The notes beneath the pieces are model-generated. The model made no database searches and had not been told where the DNA came from. It saw nothing but the letters and a program-made list of their open reading frames with translations. Of a stretch of 41,142 nucleotides of DNA, positions 20,921 through 28,734 are shown in pieces. Every line of letters starts with the position of its first letter. Position 1 is the stretch's first letter. Origin of the DNA: Paracoccaceae bacterium (GTDB taxonomy: Bacteria; Pseudomonadota; Alphaproteobacteria; Rhodobacterales; Rhodobacteraceae); the NCBI GenBank assembly GCA_002699695.2, contig PACC02000084.1, positions 1 through 41,142 of the forward strand, read 5' to 3'. The position numbers and the translations under genes are program-made.

Positions 20921-22558
20921 CTATTTTAGTAATCTTCTACCTATTATTTGAGCCTGAATCTCGGCGGTTCCCTCGAATATACTTAAAACGCGAGAATCGC
21001 ATAAGACCCTGCTTATATCATATTCGAGCGCATATCCATTCCCTCCATGTATCTGTAAGGAATTATCTGCACAGGACCAAGCTATTCTCCCACATAAAAG
21101 CTTAGCCATCCCAGCCTCTAAGTCACATCGACGACCTTGATCCTTATTTTTTGCAGCAAAATATAGTAATTGCCGACCTAAGATTATTTCTGTAATCATA
21201 AGTGCGATTTTATTATAAATTCTCTGAAAATCTATTAGGTTTTGGCCAAACTGGTTACGATTTTTCGCGTATGATATTGCCAGATCTAAGGCATTTTGTG
21301 CTACGCCTATAGAGCGCGCGGCTGTTTGAATTCGGGCACTTTCAAAAGTTTTCATTAGTTGTGAAAATCCGGAATCTTCTTTATCACCTAACAGCCCCGA
21401 TTTGTGAACTGAAAAGTTTTCAAGTCGCATTTCAAACTCTTTCATTCCACGATATCCCAGAACCTTTATTTCTGTACCAGTAATATTTTCGTCGGGGAAA
21501 AAATTTCTGAAGTCGCCCCTTGTTTTTTTTGATAAAAAGATAGACAAGCCTTTATTTTTCAATAGTGGGTCAGGATTTGTCCTTGCTAGAATAATCATAA
21601 GGTCAGATCTAGATGCATGGGTAATCCAAGTCTTATTACCGGTTACTAGATATTTGTCACCGGTTTTTTTGGCTGTTGTTGTTATAGAACCTAAATCAGA
21701 ACCGCTGTCGGGTTCTGTAAATACTGCAGCGGGTATCAGTTCACCAGAAGCTATTTTAGGCAACAATTTTTTTTTCTGATCTTCAGTTCCTTCATTGATG
21801 ATTAACTCACTTGCTATTTCCGTTCTTGTCCCCAAGCTTCCTATCCCTATATATCCGCGGGAAAGTTCCTCTGAAACTACGCACATAGCCAGTTTATTTA
21901 ACCCCTGGCCGCCAAAGCTCTCAGGTACAGTCAAGCCAAAAACGCCCATTTGGGCTAATTCTTTAATTATGTCTGATGGTATAAGGGCATCTTCTTTATG
22001 CCAAATATGCGCATTATCTCTTATTCTTTCATTATTGTACCTGTGGAACTGATCTCGAATTATTTGATATTCCTGATTTAACCCGGTTTCTTCGAAGGTC
22101 ACTGCATTTTCTTTTTTCAGTGCTAGCTGAACCAATCGCTTTTTCTTTTGGTTAATATGATTTCGATCTTTTGAGTTTGTTGAACTCACTTGTGACAAAA
22201 GAGATGAAATATAAATTGGCTCAATTCCAAAATCTTGTGGCCTAATGAATTCGGTTTGTGACATGGGTATACCGTGAAAAATTTGCCAAAAATATTCCTC
22301 ACAGGCCACTTCTAGCGTTAAAGACTCGAATTCAGATAGCTTTTTCTGGATAGAAATATTTTGTCCCCAATTGGTGAGTTGTTTGAGTGCTTCTACATAA
22401 GTAGCCACCCAGGCTAGGCCATGAACTAGGAATTGATTTTCATCAAACCACACTTTTTCTCTTTTGGAGTTAGATCTCTTAGCCATCTTCAGTTCAGTTT
22501 TGGCTTTATTCAAAATTTTTTCAGACAGGGTTAGCAGGTCTAGACATTTTTCTAACAT
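20921..22558 (-). CDS. acyl-CoA dehydrogenase with N-terminal extension, probably (2S)-methylsuccinyl-CoA dehydrogenase
   Basis: ACAD domain (FTEPDSGSDLGSI, GNKTWITHASRSD, FEGTAEIQAQIIGRRLL) preceded by ~150 aa including HGLAWVATYVEALKQLTNW. The family is certain; the Mcd subtype is inferred from the extension, recalled rather than searched. Confidence 0.85.
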   Translation of the reverse strand: MLEKCLDLLTLSEKILNKAKTELKMAKRSNSKREKVWFDENQFLVHGLAWVATYVEALKQLTNWGQNISIQKKLSEFESLTLEVACEEYFWQIFHGIPMSQTEFIRPQDFGIEPIYISSLLSQVSSTNSKDRNHINQKKKRLVQLALKKENAVTFEETGLNQEYQIIRDQFHRYNNERIRDNAHIWHKEDALIPSDIIKELAQMGVFGLTVPESFGGQGLNKLAMCVVSEELSRGYIGIGSLGTRTEIASELIINEGTEDQKKKLLPKIASGELIPAAVFTEPDSGSDLGSITTTAKKTGDKYLVTGNKTWITHASRSDLMIILARTNPDPLLKNKGLSIFLSKKTRGDFRNFFPDENITGTEIKVLGYRGMKEFEMRLENFSVHKSGLLGDKEDSGFSQLMKTFESARIQTAARSIGVAQNALDLAISYAKNRNQFGQNLIDFQRIYNKIALMITEIILGRQLLYFAAKNKDQGRRCDLEAGMAKLLCGRIAWSCADNSLQIHGGNGYALEYDISRVLCDSRVLSIFEGTAEIQAQIIGRRLLK

Positions 22559-22674
22559 TGAGTTTTTTCTCTCTTCTTATCTAGGTTTTAGTTCTCAGCA
22601 TTTAGCCACATCAAACAATATTGAACATCAAAAAAATAAGCCTATGATGAAAGATGGTTTAAAAAAAAACAATT

Positions 22675-23136
22675 ATGGTAAATTTGAAACAAAGCAATAC
22701 AGTTTTACATGCAACAACTATAGATGTTTCAGGAAGGGGTGCATCAATAATTGGAGAATCTGGTTCTGGAAAGAGTAATTTAGCCATTAAATTAATAGCT
22801 TTGGGTGCGGATCTTGTCTCTGATGACCAGACTTTATTGGAATTTGCCGATGATAAAATATTCTTGAGTAAGCCCAGACGAGTCCCGTGTGCAATTGAAG
22901 CAAGAGGTATTGGGTTAATTCCTATACCTTCAATAAAGAAATCAGAACTCTTTTGTTTTGTAAAATTAATTGATAAACCGATTGAGCGCTTGCCTCCATT
23001 GAATGACCAAATTTGTTTTGGTAAGTCAATCAGATTAATTCATTTTAATCCAATCTCAGGGAATGAGGCGGCACTCTTTTTGATGATTAAGTACGGTTTA
23101 ATTGATCCCATAGGCCATGGAGATGATTCTTTTTGA
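22675..23136 (+). CDS. hprK: HPr kinase/phosphorylase, short alphaproteobacterial form
   Basis: GESGSGKSNLAIKLIALGADLVSDDQ (P-loop) and IEARGIGLIPI signature. Confidence 0.92.
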   Translation: MVNLKQSNTVLHATTIDVSGRGASIIGESGSGKSNLAIKLIALGADLVSDDQTLLEFADDKIFLSKPRRVPCAIEARGIGLIPIPSIKKSELFCFVKLIDKPIERLPPLNDQICFGKSIRLIHFNPISGNEAALFLMIKYGLIDPIGHGDDSF

Positions 23137-23990
23137 GTAAGACTTTCGACAGGCATTTGATAATAATTACTGGTTCTTCTGGGGCTGGGCGCACCACAGC
23201 GCTTAATGCGCTTGAAGATAGAGGATTTGAAATCATAGATAATATTCCCATCTCTATGATTGATAATCTGTTATTAGAACAAGTCAAAAATAAGAGTGTC
23301 GCTCTAGGTATTGATATTCGAACTAGAGATTTTTCAAGCCAACTTTTGTCACTTAAGGTGAATCGTTATGAAACCTTAAAGGGAATAAAGGTTTCCCTAA
23401 TTTTTTTAGAATGCGGGCATAACAAACTTCTTGTTAGGTATAATGAAACTAGGAGGCGGCATCCTTTATCTGGCGTGAAGTCTTTAACCCAGGCTTTAAG
23501 AGAAGAAAAAGCCTTGTTAGAGCCTTTAAAATCTATCGCAGAAGTTGTTATAGATACTACTGACTACAGTCCAAATGACCTGCGTGAAGAGTTATTGAGA
23601 CGCGTTATGGGTAATGGCCTAAAAAGGTTAACCATTTTAGTGCAATCTTTCTCTTATAAGAATGGTTTACCAAGAAATTTGGATATGGTTTTTGATTGCC
23701 GGTTTTTAAAAAACCCGCATTGGCAGGAAAAATTGAGGGATTTAGATGGAAATTCGGATTTGGTTAAGGATTACGTGGTGGCGTTACCTGCATTTGATGA
23801 ATTTTTGCATAAGGCAATTTCCATACTAGAATTTTTGATCCCCTTGTATGAAAAGGAGGGTAAGACCGATTTCTCATTAGGACTAGGTTGTACCGGAGGT
23901 AAACACAGATCGGTAGTGGTTGCCAATGAGTTGACAAAAGTTTTACAGATTATGGATAATACAGTTTTTGTGAACCATAGAGATTTGTGA
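23133..23990 (+). CDS. rapZ: RNase adapter protein RapZ
   Basis: ITGSSGAGRTTALNALEDRGFEIIDNIPISMI, RRRHPLS, FDCRFLKNPHW, GLGCTGGKHRSVVVA, NHRDL C-terminus. Confidence 0.94.
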   Translation: MSKTFDRHLIIITGSSGAGRTTALNALEDRGFEIIDNIPISMIDNLLLEQVKNKSVALGIDIRTRDFSSQLLSLKVNRYETLKGIKVSLIFLECGHNKLLVRYNETRRRHPLSGVKSLTQALREEKALLEPLKSIAEVVIDTTDYSPNDLREELLRRVMGNGLKRLTILVQSFSYKNGLPRNLDMVFDCRFLKNPHWQEKLRDLDGNSDLVKDYVVALPAFDEFLHKAISILEFLIPLYEKEGKTDFSLGLGCTGGKHRSVVVANELTKVLQIMDNTVFVNHRDL

Positions 23991-24027
23991 ATTGAAGAAG
24001 TTAAGTGGGAGAAAAGCATTAGAAAAA

Positions 24028-24308
24028 ATGAGAGAAAAACCAGAAATCTGAAACTTAAAGTTATTAATGCAAGAGGCTTACATGCAAGAGCGTCTGCGAA
24101 ATTTGCTTCTACAGTAGATAGATTCAGATCCACTGTAGAGGTTTCAAGAGGAGGTCTAGTTGTTCCAGGTAATTCTATAATGGGCCTCCTAACACTTGCT
24201 GCGGAGATGGGTACGGTTTTATCAATAAAAATCACTGGCGATGATGCAAATGAGGTGGGCGTTGCGTTGACCGATTTGGTATCTGATTTCTTTGGTGAAG
24301 GGCAATAA
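24028..24308 (+). CDS. ptsH: phosphocarrier protein HPr, start unresolved (possible frameshift)
   Basis: Absent from the ORF track. From 24048: LKLKVINARGLHARASAKFASTVDRFRSTVEVSRGGLVVPGNSIMGLLTLAAEMGTVLSIKITGDDANEVGVALTDLVSDFFGEGQ* with His15 (GLHARA) and Ser46 (GNSIMGL) sites. No ATG/GTG/TTG in this frame after the rapZ TGA (23988-23990). The ATG at 24028 is one frame off. Confidence 0.85.
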
Positions 24309-24309
24309 G

Positions 24310-25191
24310 TTATCGAGTAGGCTTTGGTGGTTCGACTGAATAATTATAGAACCCCATACCATTTTTCTTACCTAACCAATTAGCTTCCACATATTTTGCT
24401 AAAAGAGGGCATGGCCGATATTTGGTGTCAGCTAATCCATCATGCAAGGAATTCATAATTGCCAAACAAGTATCTAATCCAATGAAGTCTGCAAGTTCCA
24501 GTGGTCCCATTGGGTGGTTTGCTCCTAACTTCATAGATTTATCTATACTCTCAACTGTGCCAACGCCCTCATATAAAGCGTAGATTCCTTCATTTATCAT
24601 TGGCATCAGGATTCGATTAACTATGAAAGCAGGAAAATCTTCAGAGTTTGTTGACGTCTTCCCTATTTTCTTTACCAACTTTTTAAGAACATCGACCGTT
24701 TCATGACTAGTGGCTATTCCTCTAACTAGTTCCACTAATTGCATTAAAGGCGCAGGTTTCATGAAGTGGCATCCCATAAATTTTTCAGGCCTATCCGTTC
24801 TAGCTGCAAGCCTGGTAATAGATATTGAAGAGGTGTTAGAAGTGAGAATAGTTTCTGGTTTCAAATGTGGTATCAAGGTTTGGAAGATATCATGTTTAAT
24901 TTGTTCATCTTCAGTTGCTGCTTCTATTATCAAATCACATTTTGATAAATCAGAAATACGTGATTTAAATTTTATTCTATTAATTACACTAGCTGGATTC
25001 TCCCCTTTTAGCTTTCCCTTTTCCATAGCACGATGAACTGCCTTTTCTAAAACCTTAATGGCATCTGAAAGAACAGTTTCATTATTGTCGTTAATAATCA
25101 CTTCGTACTTCGACGTCGCAAGTACTTGGGCAATTCCTAAGCCCATTTGGCCAGCCCCAATAATGCCCACAACTTTGATTTCAAGGATCAT
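24310..25191 (-). CDS. 3-hydroxybutyryl-CoA dehydrogenase
   Basis: VGIIGAGQMGLGIAQV NAD-binding, SNTSSISIT, GCHFMKPAPLMQLVELV, NRILMPMINEGI. Confidence 0.94.
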   Translation of the reverse strand: MILEIKVVGIIGAGQMGLGIAQVLATSKYEVIINDNNETVLSDAIKVLEKAVHRAMEKGKLKGENPASVINRIKFKSRISDLSKCDLIIEAATEDEQIKHDIFQTLIPHLKPETILTSNTSSISITRLAARTDRPEKFMGCHFMKPAPLMQLVELVRGIATSHETVDVLKKLVKKIGKTSTNSEDFPAFIVNRILMPMINEGIYALYEGVGTVESIDKSMKLGANHPMGPLELADFIGLDTCLAIMNSLHDGLADTKYRPCPLLAKYVEANWLGKKNGMGFYNYSVEPPKPTR

Positions 25192-25215
25192 TTTTCTGAT
25201 ACCATAACTTATAAT

Positions 25216-26145
25216 TTAAAGTTTTTCTGTTAGTTCTGGAATAATACTAAAGAGGTCCCCAACTAAACCATAGTCGGCTACTTGAAAAATAGGCGCTTCT
25301 TCGTCCTTATTAATTGCAACAATAATTTTACTATCTTTCATTCCAGCCAGATGCTGAATGGCTCCAGAAATTCCAACAGCTATATAAAGGTCTGGAGCTA
25401 CTACTTTGCCTGTTTGGCCCACCTGCCAATCATTTGGGGCAAAGCCAGAATCTACTGCTGCCCTTGATGCGCCTACTGCGGCTCCGAGTTTTTTGGCTAG
25501 ATGTTCTATTATCTCAAAGTTTTCTTCGCTGCCTATACCTCTCCCACCTGATACAACTACTTTTGCTGATGTCAATTCTGGTCGATCAGTATCCTGTATC
25601 TTATCTTCAATCCAGCATGATAAATCATTTTTTGTTTCGATATTATCTAGACTTTCAATAGGGCAATTATTGCCTTGGGAAGCTGATTCAAAATTTGCAG
25701 TTCTGATAGTGATTACTTTTTTTGAATCTGTGCTTTTAACCACCTGAAGAGCATTACCTGCATATATAGGTCTTTCAAATGTATTTTCGGAAATCACTTT
25801 TGATATATCCGTGATAATCATTACATCCAGTAAAGCAGATACCCTTGGCAAGATATTTTTTCCATATGCCGTAGCTGCAGAAACTATATAATCATAATCT
25901 TTTGACAAACTTACTATCAATTTAGCCATTGATTCTGCTAAACCGTTTGCCAATATTTCATTGCTGGCACTTAAAACTTTGACTACACCATCAAATTTTG
26001 CTGCTTGCTTTGATGCGTTGTCAGCATTCTTGCACGCGCATAGTACAGAAACTTCTCCCAGCCCTGATATCGCGGAAATAGTTTTTCCTGTTTGATCGGA
26101 TGATAATTCATCATTAGTTATATCTGCAATAACAAGTACAGCCAT
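25216..26145 (-). CDS. etfA: electron transfer flavoprotein subunit alpha
   Basis: VVSGGRGIGSEENF, GASRAAVDSGFAPNDWQVGQTGKVVAPDLYIAVGISGAIQHLAGM. Confidence 0.97.
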   Translation of the reverse strand: MAVLVIADITNDELSSDQTGKTISAISGLGEVSVLCACKNADNASKQAAKFDGVVKVLSASNEILANGLAESMAKLIVSLSKDYDYIVSAATAYGKNILPRVSALLDVMIITDISKVISENTFERPIYAGNALQVVKSTDSKKVITIRTANFESASQGNNCPIESLDNIETKNDLSCWIEDKIQDTDRPELTSAKVVVSGGRGIGSEENFEIIEHLAKKLGAAVGASRAAVDSGFAPNDWQVGQTGKVVAPDLYIAVGISGAIQHLAGMKDSKIIVAINKDEEAPIFQVADYGLVGDLFSIIPELTEKL

Positions 26146-26146
26146 T

Positions 26147-26908
26147 TCAAATCACTCCTGTATCATTTTTTAATTTTTCTACAAGTTCGTCTACTGATGA
26201 GACTTTGATTCCAGCCATCCTTTCAGCAGGTTCATTTGTCTCTATGATTTCTAGTCTATTTTTTACCAGGACATTAAAATCCTTGGGTTCCTTTTGTTCG
26301 AGAGGTTTTCTTTTTGCTTTCATGATATTTGGTAGGCTTGCATATCTAGGTTCATTCAATCTCAAGTCTACAGAGATAACAGAGGGTAAAGAAACCTCAA
26401 CGACTTGTAATCCTCCATCCACTTCTCGGGTTACCTTAATTTTCTCTCCAGCTAACTCGATTTTTGATGCAAATGTTGCTTGCGAACATCCCATTAGCGC
26501 TGACAGCATTTGTGCGGTTGCATTCATGTCATTATCAATTGCTTGCTTTCCACATAGAATCAAATCAGTTCTTTCTTCAACAACAATAGCGTGCAAGATC
26601 TTGGCTACATCCAGTGGTTCAATGTCTTGGTTAACATCATCAGTTGCCACTACGAGTATAGCTCGATCAGCGCCCATTGCTAAAGCAGTTCTAAGAGTCT
26701 CTTGGGATTGAGATGCTCCAATAGATACGGCAATGATTTCGTCAGCTTTTCCAGCTTCTTTTATTCTTATTGCTTCCTCGAGAGCTATCTCATCAAAAGG
26801 GTTCATAGACATTTTGATATTTGCTAGGTCTACCCCGCTGCCATCAGATTTCACTCTGACTTTCACATTATAATCTATGACTCTTTTAACTGGCACCAAA
26901 ATCTTCAT
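26147..26908 (-). CDS. etfB: electron transfer flavoprotein subunit beta
   Basis: [57 protein letters not shown]. Confidence 0.97.
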   Translation of the reverse strand: MKILVPVKRVIDYNVKVRVKSDGSGVDLANIKMSMNPFDEIALEEAIRIKEAGKADEIIAVSIGASQSQETLRTALAMGADRAILVVATDDVNQDIEPLDVAKILHAIVVEERTDLILCGKQAIDNDMNATAQMLSALMGCSQATFASKIELAGEKIKVTREVDGGLQVVEVSLPSVISVDLRLNEPRYASLPNIMKAKRKPLEQKEPKDFNVLVKNRLEIIETNEPAERMAGIKVSSVDELVEKLKNDTGVI

Positions 26909-27020
26909 AATAAGCTTCCTAATTAAACGTGGATTTTAATTCTGTTCATTTCTAATCTGTCTTATAAAACATTCCAATGTAAATTTGGATTTTTGTCGCA
27001 CTTTACTCGCAATTTATAGA

Positions 27021-27599
27021 TTAAGGGGTTTGATTCATTGCGGGTTTCCAGAGAATGTCTTTTTTTCCATTATCATTTGATTTTCGAGCTGCTACAAAAA
27101 ACCAATCAGAAAGACGGTTAAGATATTTCAGAACCTCTAAGTTTATTTCTTCGTTTCGCATTAATTCAACCACCCTGCGTTCAGCTCTGCGGCAAATTGT
27201 TCTGCAAAGATGTAATTTTGAGGCTATTTTATTTCCACCAGGTAAAACGAAGGATCTTATAGGGTCAATATCTTTATTCATATCATCTATCTCTGATTCT
27301 AATCTCAAAGTGAGGGACTTTTCTAACCTTAAGGGTTGAGAACTCCCACCTTTTAAATTGCTTTGGGGTAGACATAGATCAGCACCGATGTCGAACAAAT
27401 CATTTTGTATACATTCAAGAGATTTTCTTAAATTATTATTTATATCCATGCAGGTGACAGTACCAATTAAAGAATTTAGTTCATCTATTGTTCCATATGA
27501 TTCAACCCGAGTCGAAAATTTCTCGACCCTTTCTCCGTCACCCAGTTCAGTTTTCCCATCATCACCTTTTTTTGTATAGATCTTGTTTAGTAATATCAT
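27021..27599 (-). CDS. PduO-type cob(I)yrinic acid a,c-diamide adenosyltransferase
   Basis: IYTKKGDDGKTELGDGERVEK, FVLPGGNKIASKLHLCRTICRRAERRVVEL, YLNRLSDWFFVAAR. Confidence 0.94.
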   Translation of the reverse strand: MILLNKIYTKKGDDGKTELGDGERVEKFSTRVESYGTIDELNSLIGTVTCMDINNNLRKSLECIQNDLFDIGADLCLPQSNLKGGSSQPLRLEKSLTLRLESEIDDMNKDIDPIRSFVLPGGNKIASKLHLCRTICRRAERRVVELMRNEEINLEVLKYLNRLSDWFFVAARKSNDNGKKDILWKPAMNQTP

Positions 27600-27602
27600 A
27601 GA

Positions 27603-27815
27603 TCATCCTTTCTCATTAAAAAAAACAAAAGTAACAATTAAAACTACTGCTATGGCTTGTAAGATAATTCTTATGCGCATTAATTTATTGGAATATTTCC
27701 TACCAAATTGCCCACCTTTAGCAAAGGAACCTATTCCTAACACGAGTACCAGCAGTACAAGGAAACATGTTATGAAAGCTATTATTAGTAAAGGCGATGA
27801 CATTACAAAAACCAT
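27603..27815 (-). CDS. small twin-transmembrane (HIG1-like) protein
   Basis: Two hydrophobic helices around GGQFGRKYSNKLMRIRIILQA; next to the adenosyltransferase and ETF genes. The start may be 27803. Confidence 0.75.
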   Translation of the reverse strand: MVFVMSSPLLIIAFITCFLVLLVLVLGIGSFAKGGQFGRKYSNKLMRIRIILQAIAVVLIVTFVFFNEKG

Positions 27816-27848
27816 AGTCTACTGAGGGTGACAAAAGCTATTCCCGTA

Positions 27849-28688
27849 TCAGATTTTGAACATCCAGTCCAGTAACTTAGTTGGCAAAATGCTTACCAGT
27901 ATTCCTGCAACCAAAGTTTGTGGGGTTATCATATACCGACATTTTGGGTTTCTTGTATTCAGGGCTTTTTCCAATGCTTTAGTTACAGCTTTTGGGTGGA
28001 GTTGAAAGTTCTTAAGGAGATTTGAATTAGGTTCACTGTAGAGTCTTTTCAAAACTATATCCTCATAGATCTTGTTGTGAGTGGAATTTTGCCAACTTAC
28101 CCATTTCTCAAAATGTTTGCGGGAATTTTGTCTTATTTTTGTGTTAATTGGTCCAGGTTGTAACAGAATTATCTTTACAGGATTATCATAAAGTTCCCGC
28201 CTAAGGGCATCAGTAAGTGCCTCTAGTGCAAATTTGGTAGCAGAATAGGCCCCCCTATAAGGAAGTGAAAGAAAGCCGAGAACCGAGGAACAATTAACAA
28301 TTCTTGGATTTTCTGCTTTCAGCATTAAAGGTAAACATCTATTTATCAGATCAAACTGACCAAAGACATTAACTTCAAATATTTCTCTTAGGGCGTCTCT
28401 TGGCAAGTCTTGTATTGCTCCAGGAGTAGCAAAAGCTGCGTTATTAAATACTGCATCCAATTTTGATGATGTTTTTTCTTTCACTATATTTATAGCAGAA
28501 ATGATGGATGCCTCATTACTAAGGTCGAGCGGAAAACTTTCTATTCCCATTTTCTCAAGATACTCACAATCTTTTTTTGACCTACAAGAGGCAAAGACTC
28601 GCCAACCTCTATTATTTAATGTTAGAGCAGAATCAAAACCTATTCCACTCGAGCAACCCGTAATCAGGATATTTTTTTTGGTTTTCAT
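27849..28688 (-). CDS. SDR family oxidoreductase
   Basis: LITGCSSGIGFDSA, NNAAFA, YSATKFALEALTDALRREL (YxxxK). Confidence 0.93.
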   Translation of the reverse strand: MKTKKNILITGCSSGIGFDSALTLNNRGWRVFASCRSKKDCEYLEKMGIESFPLDLSNEASIISAINIVKEKTSSKLDAVFNNAAFATPGAIQDLPRDALREIFEVNVFGQFDLINRCLPLMLKAENPRIVNCSSVLGFLSLPYRGAYSATKFALEALTDALRRELYDNPVKIILLQPGPINTKIRQNSRKHFEKWVSWQNSTHNKIYEDIVLKRLYSEPNSNLLKNFQLHPKAVTKALEKALNTRNPKCRYMITPQTLVAGILVSILPTKLLDWMFKI

Positions 28689-28734
28689 TAGGTTAGATAC
28701 TTACAGAAAATTAAAAAACTAGTATAAGACAATA

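Noticed and set aside
22464-22778. 104-aa plus-strand ORF across the ACAD/hprK gap
   Set aside because: Starts antisense in the ACAD gene and ends out of frame inside hprK; not a real gene as read.
23771-24235. 154-aa minus-strand ORF spanning the rapZ end and HPr
   Set aside because: Antisense to rapZ and to the clear HPr coding sequence.
26205-26711. 168-aa plus-strand ORF
   Set aside because: Antisense to etfB; no domain resemblance.
27583-27825. 80-aa plus-strand ORF
   Set aside because: Antisense to the twin-transmembrane protein gene, which fits the conserved neighbourhood.
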